DNA from: Desulfovibrio sp.
GTDB taxonomy: Bacteria > Desulfobacterota > Desulfovibrionia > Desulfovibrionales > Desulfovibrionaceae
NCBI GenBank assembly: GCA_022837365.1
Contig: JALHHV010000144.1
Location: 1-7,085, forward strand
Reading direction: 5' to 3'
DNA: 7,085 bases
The position numbers were made by a program, and so were the translations under genes. Position 1 is the first letter of the stretch, and the number at the start of each line of letters is the position of its first letter. Below, in pieces: positions 1 through 6,241 of this stretch. Under the pieces are notes generated by a model. The model worked only from the letters and a program-made list of their open reading frames with translations. It did no database searches and was not told where the DNA came from.

Positions 1-22
1 CCCCGCAGGAACCCCGCCATGA
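1..22 (+). CDS. possible 3' end of an upstream gene overlapping nrnA by ATGA
   Basis: One forward frame (codons starting at base 2) is open from the window edge to a TGA at 20-22, which overlaps the ATG of the next gene as ATGA. That is a common arrangement in tight operons, and it would give a C-terminus ending Pro-Ala-Gly-Thr-Pro-Pro. From memory, rbfA (30S ribosome-binding factor A) usually precedes the DHH phosphoesterase and truB in Desulfovibrio, so this could be its tail. Only seven codons are visible, so the identity is a guess and even the coding status is uncertain. Confidence 0.25.
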
Positions 23-1011
23 CCGACACCGCAGCCAGCATAGCCGCCATCCTCCGTGCGGAGGACGACATCCTTGTGGCCAGCCACGCCAACCCGGACG
101 GCGACGCCGTGGGGTCCATGGCGGCTGTGGCGCACGTGCTGCGGGCCTTGGGCAAGCGGTTCCGGCTGTACAACACCAGCGGGGTGCCGCACCAGTACGG
201 CTGGGTGGACATGGGCGGCCCGGTGGCGCGCACCTGGGCGGAACTGGAAGGGTTCACGCCGCGCCTGGCGGTGATCCTGGACTGCGGCGACGCGCACCGC
301 GTGGGCGGCGACTTGCAGGCGAGGCTGCCGGAGTTGCGCAGCGTGAACATCGACCATCACCAGGGCAATCCGATGTTCGGCACGGTGGGCAACTGGGTGG
401 AGCCGCACCTGGCGGCCACCTGCCAGATGGCGGGCATGCTGGCGCGCGAACTGGGCGTGCCGCTTTCCGGCCCGCTGGGCGAGGCGGTGTACCTGGGCAT
501 GTGCACGGACACCGGCAACTTCTGCTACGGCAGCACCAGCGGCGACCTGCTGGAACTGGCGGCGGAGATCGTGCGGCTGGGACTGCAACCCGGCCTGTTC
601 CACGACCGGCTGGAAAACAACTGGTCCATCGGCCGCATGCGGCTGTGGGGCGCGCTGATGCAGGGCATAGAGCTGCACTGCGGCGGCGCGGTGGCGGTGT
701 CGGTGATCACCGACGACATGTTCGCGCTGCACGGAGCGGACAAGGAAGACCTGGAAGGGTACGCCTCGCAGTTGCGCCGTCTGGGCGGGGTGCGCGTTTC
801 GCTGATGGTGCGCGGCGACGGCTCGGGCCGCAGCAAGATCAGCTTGCGCTCCAGCGGCACGGATGACGTGCGCGTGGTGGCGGCGGCCTTTGGCGGCGGC
901 GGCCACCGCAACGCGGCCGGGGCCGAGTTGGACATGGAACCCCACGCGGCCGCGCGCGCCGTGCTGGCGGCCATTCCCGCGCAGCTTGCGCCCTGCGGCA
1001 AAGAGGCATAA
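19..1011 (+). CDS. nrnA: DHH/DHHA1 family phosphoesterase, NrnA-type oligoribonuclease / pAp phosphatase
   Basis: Predicted cytoplasmic, metal-dependent (usually Mn2+) phosphoesterase. NrnA-type members degrade 2-5 nt nanoRNAs to mononucleotides and often also dephosphorylate 3'-phosphoadenosine 5'-phosphate. The 330-aa length is normal for the family. The N-terminal DHH domain shows all the metal-binding motifs: SHANPDGDAVGS (His23, Asp27, Asp29), LDCGD (Asp88), IDHH (Asp112-His113-His114) and CTDTGNF (Asp164). The C-terminal DHHA1 domain has the substrate-binding GGGGHRNAAG at 292-301. The ATG at 19 has AGGAA at 7-11, seven bases upstream. truB starts 5 bases after the stop, so the two genes are probably co-transcribed with rpsO and pnp. 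The role fits an RNA-decay operon: PNPase leaves short oligonucleotides that NrnA can finish. Whether it acts mainly on nanoRNA, pAp or another dinucleotide cannot be decided from sequence. Family assignment is firm; the gene symbol is less so. Confidence 0.9.
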   Translation: MTDTAASIAAILRAEDDILVASHANPDGDAVGSMAAVAHVLRALGKRFRLYNTSGVPHQYGWVDMGGPVARTWAELEGFTPRLAVILDCGDAHRVGGDLQARLPELRSVNIDHHQGNPMFGTVGNWVEPHLAATCQMAGMLARELGVPLSGPLGEAVYLGMCTDTGNFCYGSTSGDLLELAAEIVRLGLQPGLFHDRLENNWSIGRMRLWGALMQGIELHCGGAVAVSVITDDMFALHGADKEDLEGYASQLRRLGGVRVSLMVRGDGSGRSKISLRSSGTDDVRVVAAAFGGGGHRNAAGAELDMEPHAAARAVLAAIPAQLAPCGKEA

Positions 1012-1016
1012 GGTAT

Positions 1017-1943
1017 ATGGCTGTCCTGCCAGCGCAGCAGCACGGCCTTCTGGTGCTGAACAAGCCCCAGGGCCCCACCTCGGCGCAGTGCATCGCCAGG
1101 GTGAAGCGGCTCGGCCAGAAAAAGATCGGACACGCGGGCACCCTCGATCCCATGGCGAGGGGGGTGCTCCTTGTGTTGCTGGGGCATGCGACAAAGATTT
1201 CCGGCCACCTGATGGCCGACGGCGAAAAGGTGTACCTGGGCACCCTTCGCCTTGGCGCCACCACCGACACGTGGGACGCGGAAGGCAGCGTGACGGCCAC
1301 CGCCCCGTACGACCACGTGACCCCGGACGACATCCGGCGCGAGGTGGAAAACTGGCTGGGCAGCACCGAACAGGAGGTGCCGCCCTACTCCGCCGCCAAG
1401 CACCAGGGACAGCCCTTGTACAAGCTGTCCCGGGCCGGGCGCGAGACGCCGGTGAAGACGAAGACCGTCGAAATTTCGCGGGCGCAGGTCGTATCGGTCG
1501 ACCTGCCGTTCGCGACCTTCCGGGTGACGTGCAGTTCCGGCACCTACATACGGTCCCTGGCCCACAGCTTGGGGATACGTTTAGGGTGCGGCGCCATGCT
1601 TACGGAACTCACCCGGGAGTACAGTCACCCGTTCGGCCTTGACGAGGCGCACGAGCTTGATGCCGTGCTCGCCGAGCCCGAGCGGTTGCCGGAGCGGGTC
1701 ATACCCGTCACGCGTGCCCTGCCCCACTGGCCCAAGCTGCGCATCGGCGCGGCGCAGGAAGCGGCGGTACGCAACGGGACGGCCCTGCCTTACGTGCCCG
1801 AGGCCATGGCGCAACTGCCGTTCGCCGAAGGGCTGAAGGCCATCATGCTCGCTCCGGACGACACGCCCGTGGCCCTGGCCGAGACGCGCATCGTGAACGC
1901 GCAGCCGGTCTGGACCGTGCTTCGGGGACTGTGGAGCCAGTAA
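1017..1943 (+). CDS. truB: tRNA pseudouridine(55) synthase TruB
   Basis: Converts U55 in the T-loop of nearly all elongator tRNAs to pseudouridine, and also acts as a tRNA-folding chaperone. The 308-aa length is typical of bacterial TruB. Motifs run in the expected order: [12 protein letters not shown] at 11-22; [11 protein letters not shown] at 39-49 with the catalytic Asp44; [15 protein letters not shown] with the conserved Tyr73 that stacks on the flipped base; [14 protein letters not shown] at 122-135; and [15 protein letters not shown] at 172-186 with the conserved Arg179. The C-terminal part (about 225-308) matches the position of the PUA-like domain but is poorly conserved and was not confirmed. 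ATG 1017 follows the nrnA stop by 5 bases, with AAGAGG at 1001-1006 inside the end of nrnA as the likely ribosome-binding site, suggesting coupling. rpsO begins 22 bases after its stop, the usual truB-rpsO order of bacterial translation operons. One TTA leucine codon (residue 189), rare in such a GC-rich genome, is the only oddity. Confidence 0.96.
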   Translation: MAVLPAQQHGLLVLNKPQGPTSAQCIARVKRLGQKKIGHAGTLDPMARGVLLVLLGHATKISGHLMADGEKVYLGTLRLGATTDTWDAEGSVTATAPYDHVTPDDIRREVENWLGSTEQEVPPYSAAKHQGQPLYKLSRAGRETPVKTKTVEISRAQVVSVDLPFATFRVTCSSGTYIRSLAHSLGIRLGCGAMLTELTREYSHPFGLDEAHELDAVLAEPERLPERVIPVTRALPHWPKLRIGAAQEAAVRNGTALPYVPEAMAQLPFAEGLKAIMLAPDDTPVALAETRIVNAQPVWTVLRGLWSQ

Positions 1944-1952
1944 CAACCGCAT

Positions 1953-1959
1953 GGAGGAA
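1953..1959 (+). promoter_or_regulatory. Shine-Dalgarno that fixes the rpsO start at GTG 1966
   Basis: GGAGGAA is a near-perfect anti-16S match. It ends 6 bases before GTG 1966, the ideal distance. It is 12 bases before the in-frame ATG at 1972, and it overlaps the in-frame ATG at 1951, which therefore cannot be served by it. Confidence 0.75.
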
Positions 1960-1965
1960 ACAGCT

Positions 1966-2235
1966 GTGGTCATGGACGTCGATCAGAAGAAGGGCATCAT
2001 TGACGTGCACGCGAAGCACGAAGGCGACACCGGGTCGCCCGAAGTGCAGGTCGCGCTGCTCACCGCCCGCATCGAGCAACTCACCGGACACTTCAAGGTG
2101 CACAAGAAGGACTTCCACTCGCGCACCGGCCTGCTCAAGCTGGTCGGCCAGCGCCGGAAGCTTCTGAAATACCTCAAGAACAAGGACGTTCAGCGCTACC
2201 GTGCGCTGATCGAGAAGCTCGGCCTGAGAAAGTAA
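1966..2235 (+). CDS. rpsO: 30S ribosomal protein S15
   Basis: Primary 16S rRNA-binding protein of the small-subunit platform, binding the helix 20-22 junction and contributing to bridge B4 with 23S rRNA. The core [17 protein letters not shown], the loop [19 protein letters not shown] and the C-terminal [18 protein letters not shown] are unmistakable S15 signatures, including the conserved His/Asp/Ser residues that contact 16S rRNA. The frame is open from ATG 1951 (94 codons), but that ATG overlaps the Shine-Dalgarno. Starting at GTG 1966 gives exactly 89 residues, the standard S15 length, with good spacing. ATG 1972 (87 residues) is the alternative. It sits 22 bases after truB, so any leader for S15 autoregulation would have to lie within the end of truB; I saw no clear one. 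A strong 16-bp hairpin begins 12 bases after the stop. Confidence 0.96.
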   Translation: MVMDVDQKKGIIDVHAKHEGDTGSPEVQVALLTARIEQLTGHFKVHKKDFHSRTGLLKLVGQRRKLLKYLKNKDVQRYRALIEKLGLRK

Positions 2236-2247
2236 TCCGCCATCGGC

Positions 2248-2279
2248 CGGGGCCCGGCGTCACGTGACGCCGGGCCCCG
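2248..2279 (+). promoter_or_regulatory. perfect 16-bp hairpin/palindrome between rpsO and pnp
   Basis: The left arm 2248-2263 (CGGGGCCCGGCGTCAC) and the right arm 2264-2279 are exact reverse complements with no spacer, so the RNA would form a very stable hairpin with a small loop around the central CACGTG. It starts 12 bases after the rpsO stop. No T-run follows (the next bases are TGCGATGCAT), so it is not a textbook intrinsic terminator. By position it corresponds to the rpsO terminator / RNase III region of E. coli rpsO-pnp. Likely roles are partial attenuation, protection of the rpsO mRNA 3' end, or an RNase III site. At DNA level it is also a full palindrome that a dimeric protein could bind. 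Confidence 0.7.
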
Positions 2280-2304
2280 TGCGATGCATATGGGCGCCGA
2301 GTCG

Positions 2305-2329
2305 CCCCCAACACGCAGCGTGAAGGGGG
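2305..2329 (+). promoter_or_regulatory. pnp leader hairpin, imperfect
   Basis: Five C:G pairs (2305-2309 with 2325-2329), an AA/AA internal loop, then a 4-bp CACG/CGTG stem (2312-2315 with 2319-2322) closed by a CAG triloop. Seen by eye only; in GC-rich DNA an imperfect stem of this size can arise by chance. It is listed because it lies in a row with stronger stems upstream and downstream. Confidence 0.4.
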
Positions 2330-2347
2330 GTCCGGGAAGAGCGCCAT

Positions 2348-2372
2348 GCCGGAGCCGGAACACCGGCCCGGC
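2348..2372 (+). promoter_or_regulatory. pnp leader hairpin: 10 bp with one bulged A
   Basis: GCCGG (2348-2352), a bulged A at 2353, and GCCGG (2354-2358) pair with CCGGC (2363-2367) and CCGGC (2368-2372) around an AACA tetraloop. All ten pairs are G:C. It lies about 95 bases ahead of the pnp start codon in the presumed 5' leader. There is no T-run, so it is not a terminator. It is a candidate processing or regulatory element of the pnp leader. Confidence 0.5.
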
Positions 2373-2376
2373 CACA

Positions 2377-2457
2377 CCATGACGGCACGACGCCGCAGGC
2401 CACACCCCGCCACGTCATGGCCTTCTCCCCGGAATCCCCTTCGCTGCATCGAGAAGG
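2377..2457 (+). promoter_or_regulatory. two abutting stems before pnp, the second covering its Shine-Dalgarno
   Basis: CCATGACG (2377-2384) is the exact complement of CGTCATGG (2413-2420). Starting at the very next base, CCTTCTC (2421-2427) is the exact complement of GAGAAGG (2451-2457), which overlaps the pnp ribosome-binding site (AAGGA at 2454-2458, 8 bases before ATG 2467). The stems could stack coaxially. Formation of the second would hide the ribosome-binding site and lower pnp translation. The loops are long (28 and 23 bases), so stability is uncertain. Confidence 0.4.
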
Positions 2458-2466
2458 AACGCAACA

Positions 2467-4734
2467 ATGGAAAGCGTTTTCGACGCCACGCGCGTCTCCG
2501 CCACGGTTGGCGGAAAAGAGATCATCCTCGAGACCGGCCGCCTCGCCAACCAGGCGCACGGCGCGGTCTGGGTGCAGTGCGGCGGCACCGTGGTGCTGGT
2601 CACCGCGTGCACCCAGCCCATGGAACGCGACATGGGCTTTTTCCCGCTGACCGTGGACTACTCCGAAAAGATGTACGCCGCGGGCCGCATTCCCGGCAGC
2701 TTCTTCCGCCGCGAAATCGGCCGCCCCAGCGAGCGCGAAACCCTGGTCTCCCGCCTCATCGACCGTCCGGTGCGCCCCCTGTTCACCAAGGGCTTCCGTG
2801 ACGAAGTGCAAATTCTCGCCAACGTCATTTCCGCCGACCAGGAAAACGACAGCGACGTGCTGGCCCTTACCGGCGCTTCCGCCGCGTTGTGCATCTCGCC
2901 CATTCCCTTCGAAGGCCCGGTGGCGGGCGCGCGCATCGGCCGCGTGAACGGCGAGTTCGTGCTGAACCCCACCCTGAAGGAAATGGAGGCCAGCGACCTC
3001 GCCATCGTCATCGCCGCCTCGCGCGACTCCGTGGTGATGGTGGAAGGCGAAGCCCAGTTCGTGCCCGAGGACGTCATCGTGGCCGCCCTGGAATGGGCCC
3101 ACAAGGAAATCCAGCCGCTCATCGACGCCCAGCTCAAGCTGATGGAACTGGCGGGCAAGGCCAAGATGGCCGTGACCCCGCCGGTGGAAAACACCGAGTT
3201 GAAGGCCCGCGTCGAGGAACTGGCCACCGCCGAACTGGAAAAGGCCCTGCGCATCCCCGAAAAGATGGCCCGCAAGGACGCCCGCAAGGCCGTGAAGGAG
3301 AAGGTGCTCGAAGCCCTGCTGGCCGACCCGGCCCTGGCCGAGAACCCCAACCTTGGCCGCGAAGTGGGCGACATGCTCGGTTCGCTGGAAAAGGTGCTGG
3401 TGCGCCGCCGCATCCTGAAGGAAGGCACCCGCATCGACGGCCGCGACACCAGGACCGTGCGCCCCATCCTCATCGAGGCTGGCCTGCTGCCCCGCGCCCA
3501 CGGCTCCGCGCTGTTCGCGCGCGGCGAAACCAAGTCGCTGGTGGTGGCCACCCTTGGCAGCTCCACCGACAGCCAGCGCATGGATTCGCTGGTGGGCGAC
3601 GTGACCAAGAAATTCATGCTGCACTACAACTTCCCCGCCTACTCGGTGGGCGAAGTGAAGATGTCGCGCGTGTCCCGCCGCGAAATCGGCCACGGCGCCC
3701 TTGCCGAAAAGGCGCTGAAGCCGGTGCTGCCCGTTGACGATTCCTTCCCCTTCACCCTGCGCGTGGTGGCGGAAACCATGGAATCCAACGGCTCCTCGTC
3801 CATGGCCGCGGTGTGCGGCGGCAGCCTTTCGCTGATGGACGCGGGCGTGCCCGTCACCGCCCCGGTGGCCGGGGTGGCCATGGGCCTGATCAAGGAAGAG
3901 GGCGAGTACCTGGTGCTCACCGACATCCTTGGCGATGAGGACGCCCTGGGCGACATGGACTTCAAGATCGCGGGCACGGCCGAAGGCATCACCGCGGTCC
4001 AGATGGACATCAAGATCACCGGCCTGCCCACCGAGGTCATGGCCCGCGCCATGGCCCAGGCCCGCGAGGCGCGCCTGCACATCCTGGGCGAGATGGCCAA
4101 GGTGCTGGAAGCTCCCCGCACCGAGCTTTCCAAGTACGCGCCGCAGCATGCCGAGGTGTTCGTCAACCCCGACGTCATCCGCATCATCATCGGCCCCGGC
4201 GGCAAGAACATCAAGGCCATCACCGCCGCCACCGGCGCGTCCATCGACATCGAGGACAGCGGCAAGGTCTCCATCTTCGCGCCCACCTTCGAGGCCATGG
4301 AAATGGCCCGCGAAATGGTGCAGTACTACGACCAGCGCGCGGAACTGGGCAAGAACTACGTGGGCAAGGTGCGCAAGGTGCTGGAAATCGGCGCCATCGT
4401 CGAAATCCTGCCCAACCTCGAAGCCCTGGTGCACATCTCGCAGCTGGACACCAACCGCGTGGAACAGGCGGGCGACGTGGCGCGCCTTGGCGAGGACATG
4501 ACCGTCAAGGTCATCGAGATCAACGGCGACCGCATCCGCGCCAGCCGCAAGGCCGTGCTGCTGGAAGAGCAGGGCGTCGAATGGAACCCCGAAGACACCG
4601 CCCGTCCGTCCGGCCCGCCGCGTGATCGCGGTGACCGTGGCGACCGCCGTGGCGGCGACCGTGGGGACCGGGGCGGCCGCGGCGGTGATCGCGGCCGTGG
4701 CGGCGACCGTGGCCGTGGCGGCGACCGCCGCTAG
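2467..4734 (+). CDS. pnp: polynucleotide phosphorylase (PNPase) with an Arg-Gly-rich C-terminal tail
   Basis: Phosphorolytic 3'-to-5' exoribonuclease that releases nucleoside diphosphates, and in reverse a template-independent polymerase. It acts as a cytoplasmic trimer, often with RNase E or a helicase. Domains in order: first RNase PH-like domain (about 10-225) with the FFRR loop at 79-82; all-alpha linker (about 240-325); second RNase PH-like domain, which carries the active site, with LGDEDALGDMDFK and Asp492, Asp498 and Lys500 matching the E. coli catalytic Asp486, Asp492 and Lys494; KH domain (about 565-620) with the GPGGK loop at 576-580; S1 domain (about 629-698). The 755-aa length exceeds the usual ~700-740 because of residues 719-755, a tail made only of Arg, Gly and Asp. 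AAGGA at 2454-2458 supports ATG 2467. The leader is rich in hairpins, suggesting post-transcriptional control, perhaps autoregulation as in E. coli. An intrinsic terminator follows the TAG stop. Confidence 0.98.
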   Translation: MESVFDATRVSATVGGKEIILETGRLANQAHGAVWVQCGGTVVLVTACTQPMERDMGFFPLTVDYSEKMYAAGRIPGSFFRREIGRPSERETLVSRLIDRPVRPLFTKGFRDEVQILANVISADQENDSDVLALTGASAALCISPIPFEGPVAGARIGRVNGEFVLNPTLKEMEASDLAIVIAASRDSVVMVEGEAQFVPEDVIVAALEWAHKEIQPLIDAQLKLMELAGKAKMAVTPPVENTELKARVEELATAELEKALRIPEKMARKDARKAVKEKVLEALLADPALAENPNLGREVGDMLGSLEKVLVRRRILKEGTRIDGRDTRTVRPILIEAGLLPRAHGSALFARGETKSLVVATLGSSTDSQRMDSLVGDVTKKFMLHYNFPAYSVGEVKMSRVSRREIGHGALAEKALKPVLPVDDSFPFTLRVVAETMESNGSSSMAAVCGGSLSLMDAGVPVTAPVAGVAMGLIKEEGEYLVLTDILGDEDALGDMDFKIAGTAEGITAVQMDIKITGLPTEVMARAMAQAREARLHILGEMAKVLEAPRTELSKYAPQHAEVFVNPDVIRIIIGPGGKNIKAITAATGASIDIEDSGKVSIFAPTFEAMEMAREMVQYYDQRAELGKNYVGKVRKVLEIGAIVEILPNLEALVHISQLDTNRVEQAGDVARLGEDMTVKVIEINGDRIRASRKAVLLEEQGVEWNPEDTARPSGPPRDRGDRGDRRGGDRGDRGGRGGDRGRGGDRGRGGDRR
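4684..4731 (+). repeat. 18-bp tandem repeat coding the PNPase tail
   Basis: Units 4684-4701, 4702-4719 and a partial 4720-4731 each encode Gly-Asp-Arg-Gly-Arg-Gly (the last reads Gly-Asp-Arg-Arg). The first unit differs from the second by silent T/C changes. Further degenerate RGD/RGG units extend back to about 4621. The array could vary in copy number between strains by slippage without breaking the frame. Confidence 0.75.
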
Positions 4735-4777
4735 GCGCACGCCGCATCACAGCGCACCAAAACGCCTTGCATTGACG

Positions 4778-4809
4778 ACGGGCGCGGGGCCATCCCCGCG
4801 CCCGTTTTT
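4778..4809 (+). terminator. intrinsic terminator of the pnp operon
   Basis: A 12-bp perfect stem (4778-4789 with 4794-4805), rich in G:C, is closed by a CCAT loop and followed directly by TTTT (4806-4809). It lies 43 bases after the pnp stop. On the opposite strand the same hairpin lies downstream of mrpORP but is not followed by a T-run, so it looks one-directional. Confidence 0.9.
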
Positions 4810-4823
4810 CGTTGCCGCGCCGC

Positions 4824-6239
4824 CTAATGGTCGCAGGTGTTGGCCCCAAGCTCCAGGCGGTTGCCGAACCATGCCGACACGAGGTCCGCCGGATCGGAGG
4901 CGGGCGCGCCCACCAGCACCTGCACGCCCCGTTCTTCCAGCAGTTGGCGCGCCCGTGCGCCCATGCCCCCGGCAATGACCAGCCGGGCGCCCGTCTCCGC
5001 TATCCACGCGGGCAGCACACCCGGCTCGTGGGGCGGGGGCGTCAGCAGTTCCCGGTCCTTCACCGTGCCGTTGCCGGGGTCCACGGTCAGCACGGCGAAC
5101 TGTTCGCAATGGCCGAAGTGCTGGCACAGCCTGCCTGCCGCCAGCGGAATGGCGATCTTCATGTCCGATGCTCCCTGCGGCGCAGGGCCGCCGTTGTCGC
5201 TGGCCGGGGTTGCCGCCGCCGTTGCCGGGGTTCCCGGCGCGGGCGGGCACACCGCTCCTGCGGCCCGCACCAGCGGTTCAAAGGCCCGGATCACCGGGTG
5301 CGCCGGTTCCTGCCCGGCGGCCGGGTCCGTATCCAGCAGGCTGCGCCCTGCGTCACCGGCGCTGGTCAGGTCGGGGTGCAGGGGAATGCTGCCCAGGAAC
5401 GGCACGCGGGACTCGCGCGCCAATTGCTCGCCGCCCCCGGCGGGAAACAGTGGAGTCAGTTCGCCGCATTTGGGGCACACGTAGCCGCCCATGTTCTCGA
5501 CGATGCCCAGAATGGGGTTGCCGACCTGGCGGCAGAACCCCACGGACCGCCGCACGTCGTCCACGGCCACCCCCTGCGGCGTGGTGACCACCACCGCGTG
5601 CGCGTCCGGCCCCAGCAGTTGCAGCACCGAAAGCGGCTCGTCCCCGGTGCCGGGCGGGCAGTCCACCACCAGCACGTCCAGGTCGCCCCAGCGCACGTCC
5701 ACCAGAAACTGCCGCACCATGCCCATCTTCACCGGGCCGCGCCAGATTACCGGCACTTCCGGGTCGGGCAAAAAGAATCCCAGCGACATCACCCGCAGAT
5801 TCGGCCCCGCGCTTACCGGGGCCATCCAGCCTTCGCCCGCCACGGGCCTGGCCCGGCCAAGCCCCAGCATGCGCGGCACGCTGGGACCGTGCACGTCCAC
5901 GTCCAGCAGGCCCACTTTGCGCCCGGTGCGGGCAAGGCCTACGGCCAGGTTCACGGCCACGGTGCTCTTGCCCACGCCGCCCTTGCCGCTCAGCACCACC
6001 AGTTTGGCGCCCACCCGTCCGGCCAAGCGCACCGGGGTTTCCGCGCCGTCGCCCGGTCCGACGGCGTCATCCCCGGCATGTTCACCCTGCCCGGCATGAT
6101 CACCCTGCCCGGCATGTTCGTCCCGGCCGCCGCAGCCGGATCCGGTGCAGCCGCCAGTGGCCTCCACGTGCCGTTCCCCGCCGCAACCGGCCCCGCCGCA
6201 GCCGCAACCGTGCTCCTGTTCGTGCGTGTCCGTACCCAT
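4824..6239 (-). CDS. mrpORP: MrpORP: Mrp/NBP35 P-loop ATPase fused to a C-terminal ORP/NifX-like domain
   Basis: Predicted cytoplasmic ATP-binding iron-sulfur cluster carrier or assembly factor of 471 aa. Residues 1-60 are a low-complexity Cys/His/Gly-rich region (Cys12, 14, 19, 31, 36; His42, 48, 54 in a six-residue repeat). The Mrp domain (about 76-325) has the deviant Walker A GKGGVGKS at 85-92 with signature Lys86, DVDVHGPSVP at 113-122, the Mrp signature WGDLDVLVVDCPPGTGD at 184-200, and YVCPKC with Cys255 and Cys258, the cluster-binding pair of the family. A Pro/Ala linker (about 331-358) leads to a NifX/MTH1175-like domain (360-471) with LCQHFGHCEQF at 371-381 and a terminal NTCDH. This architecture is known in D. 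vulgaris as MrpORP. The frame is open upstream, but ATG 6239 lies 2 bases after the previous stop with GGAAGGA at 6257-6251, so it is preferred. The fusion is continuous; no frameshift is needed. Confidence 0.93.
   Translation of the reverse strand: MGTDTHEQEHGCGCGGAGCGGERHVEATGGCTGSGCGGRDEHAGQGDHAGQGEHAGDDAVGPGDGAETPVRLAGRVGAKLVVLSGKGGVGKSTVAVNLAVGLARTGRKVGLLDVDVHGPSVPRMLGLGRARPVAGEGWMAPVSAGPNLRVMSLGFFLPDPEVPVIWRGPVKMGMVRQFLVDVRWGDLDVLVVDCPPGTGDEPLSVLQLLGPDAHAVVVTTPQGVAVDDVRRSVGFCRQVGNPILGIVENMGGYVCPKCGELTPLFPAGGGEQLARESRVPFLGSIPLHPDLTSAGDAGRSLLDTDPAAGQEPAHPVIRAFEPLVRAAGAVCPPAPGTPATAAATPASDNGGPAPQGASDMKIAIPLAAGRLCQHFGHCEQFAVLTVDPGNGTVKDRELLTPPPHEPGVLPAWIAETGARLVIAGGMGARARQLLEERGVQVLVGAPASDPADLVSAWFGNRLELGANTCDH
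6073..6120 (-). repeat. 18-bp tandem repeat coding the His-rich segment of MrpORP
   Basis: On the + strand, units 6073-6090 and 6091-6108 differ at one base, and a partial third unit covers 6109-6120. Read on the - strand they encode a six-residue unit of the form His-Ala-Gly-Gln-Gly-(Asp/Glu), placing His at residues 42, 48 and 54 between the Cys-rich start and the ATPase domain. Confidence 0.8.
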
Positions 6240-6241
6240 GG

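Noticed and set aside
525..1565. 346-codon open frame on the - strand across nrnA and truB
   Set aside because: It spans two well-supported genes in the opposite direction and has the Arg/Gly/Ala/Pro-rich composition of a shadow frame.
2280..2466. sigma70-type promoter for pnp in the spacer
   Set aside because: No paired -35/-10-like hexamers with sensible spacing were found in this GC-rich stretch.
4621..4731. RGD tripeptides in the PNPase tail as cell-adhesion motifs
   Set aside because: PNPase is cytoplasmic and the tripeptides follow simply from an Arg/Gly/Asp repeat. An integrin-type role is not credible.
4684..4731. CRISPR-like or mobile-element repeat
   Set aside because: The units are contiguous, in frame and 18 bp long, so they are a coding tandem repeat. 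The same applies to 6073-6120.
2260..4740. 826-codon open frame on the - strand opposite pnp
   Set aside because: It is antisense to an unmistakable pnp and has the His/Ala/Gly/Val/Asp-rich composition typical of a GC-rich codon shadow. No recognisable motif.
4778..4809. bidirectional terminator serving both convergent operons
   Set aside because: On the - strand the stem is followed by GTCGTCAATG, without a T-run, so only pnp termination is supported.
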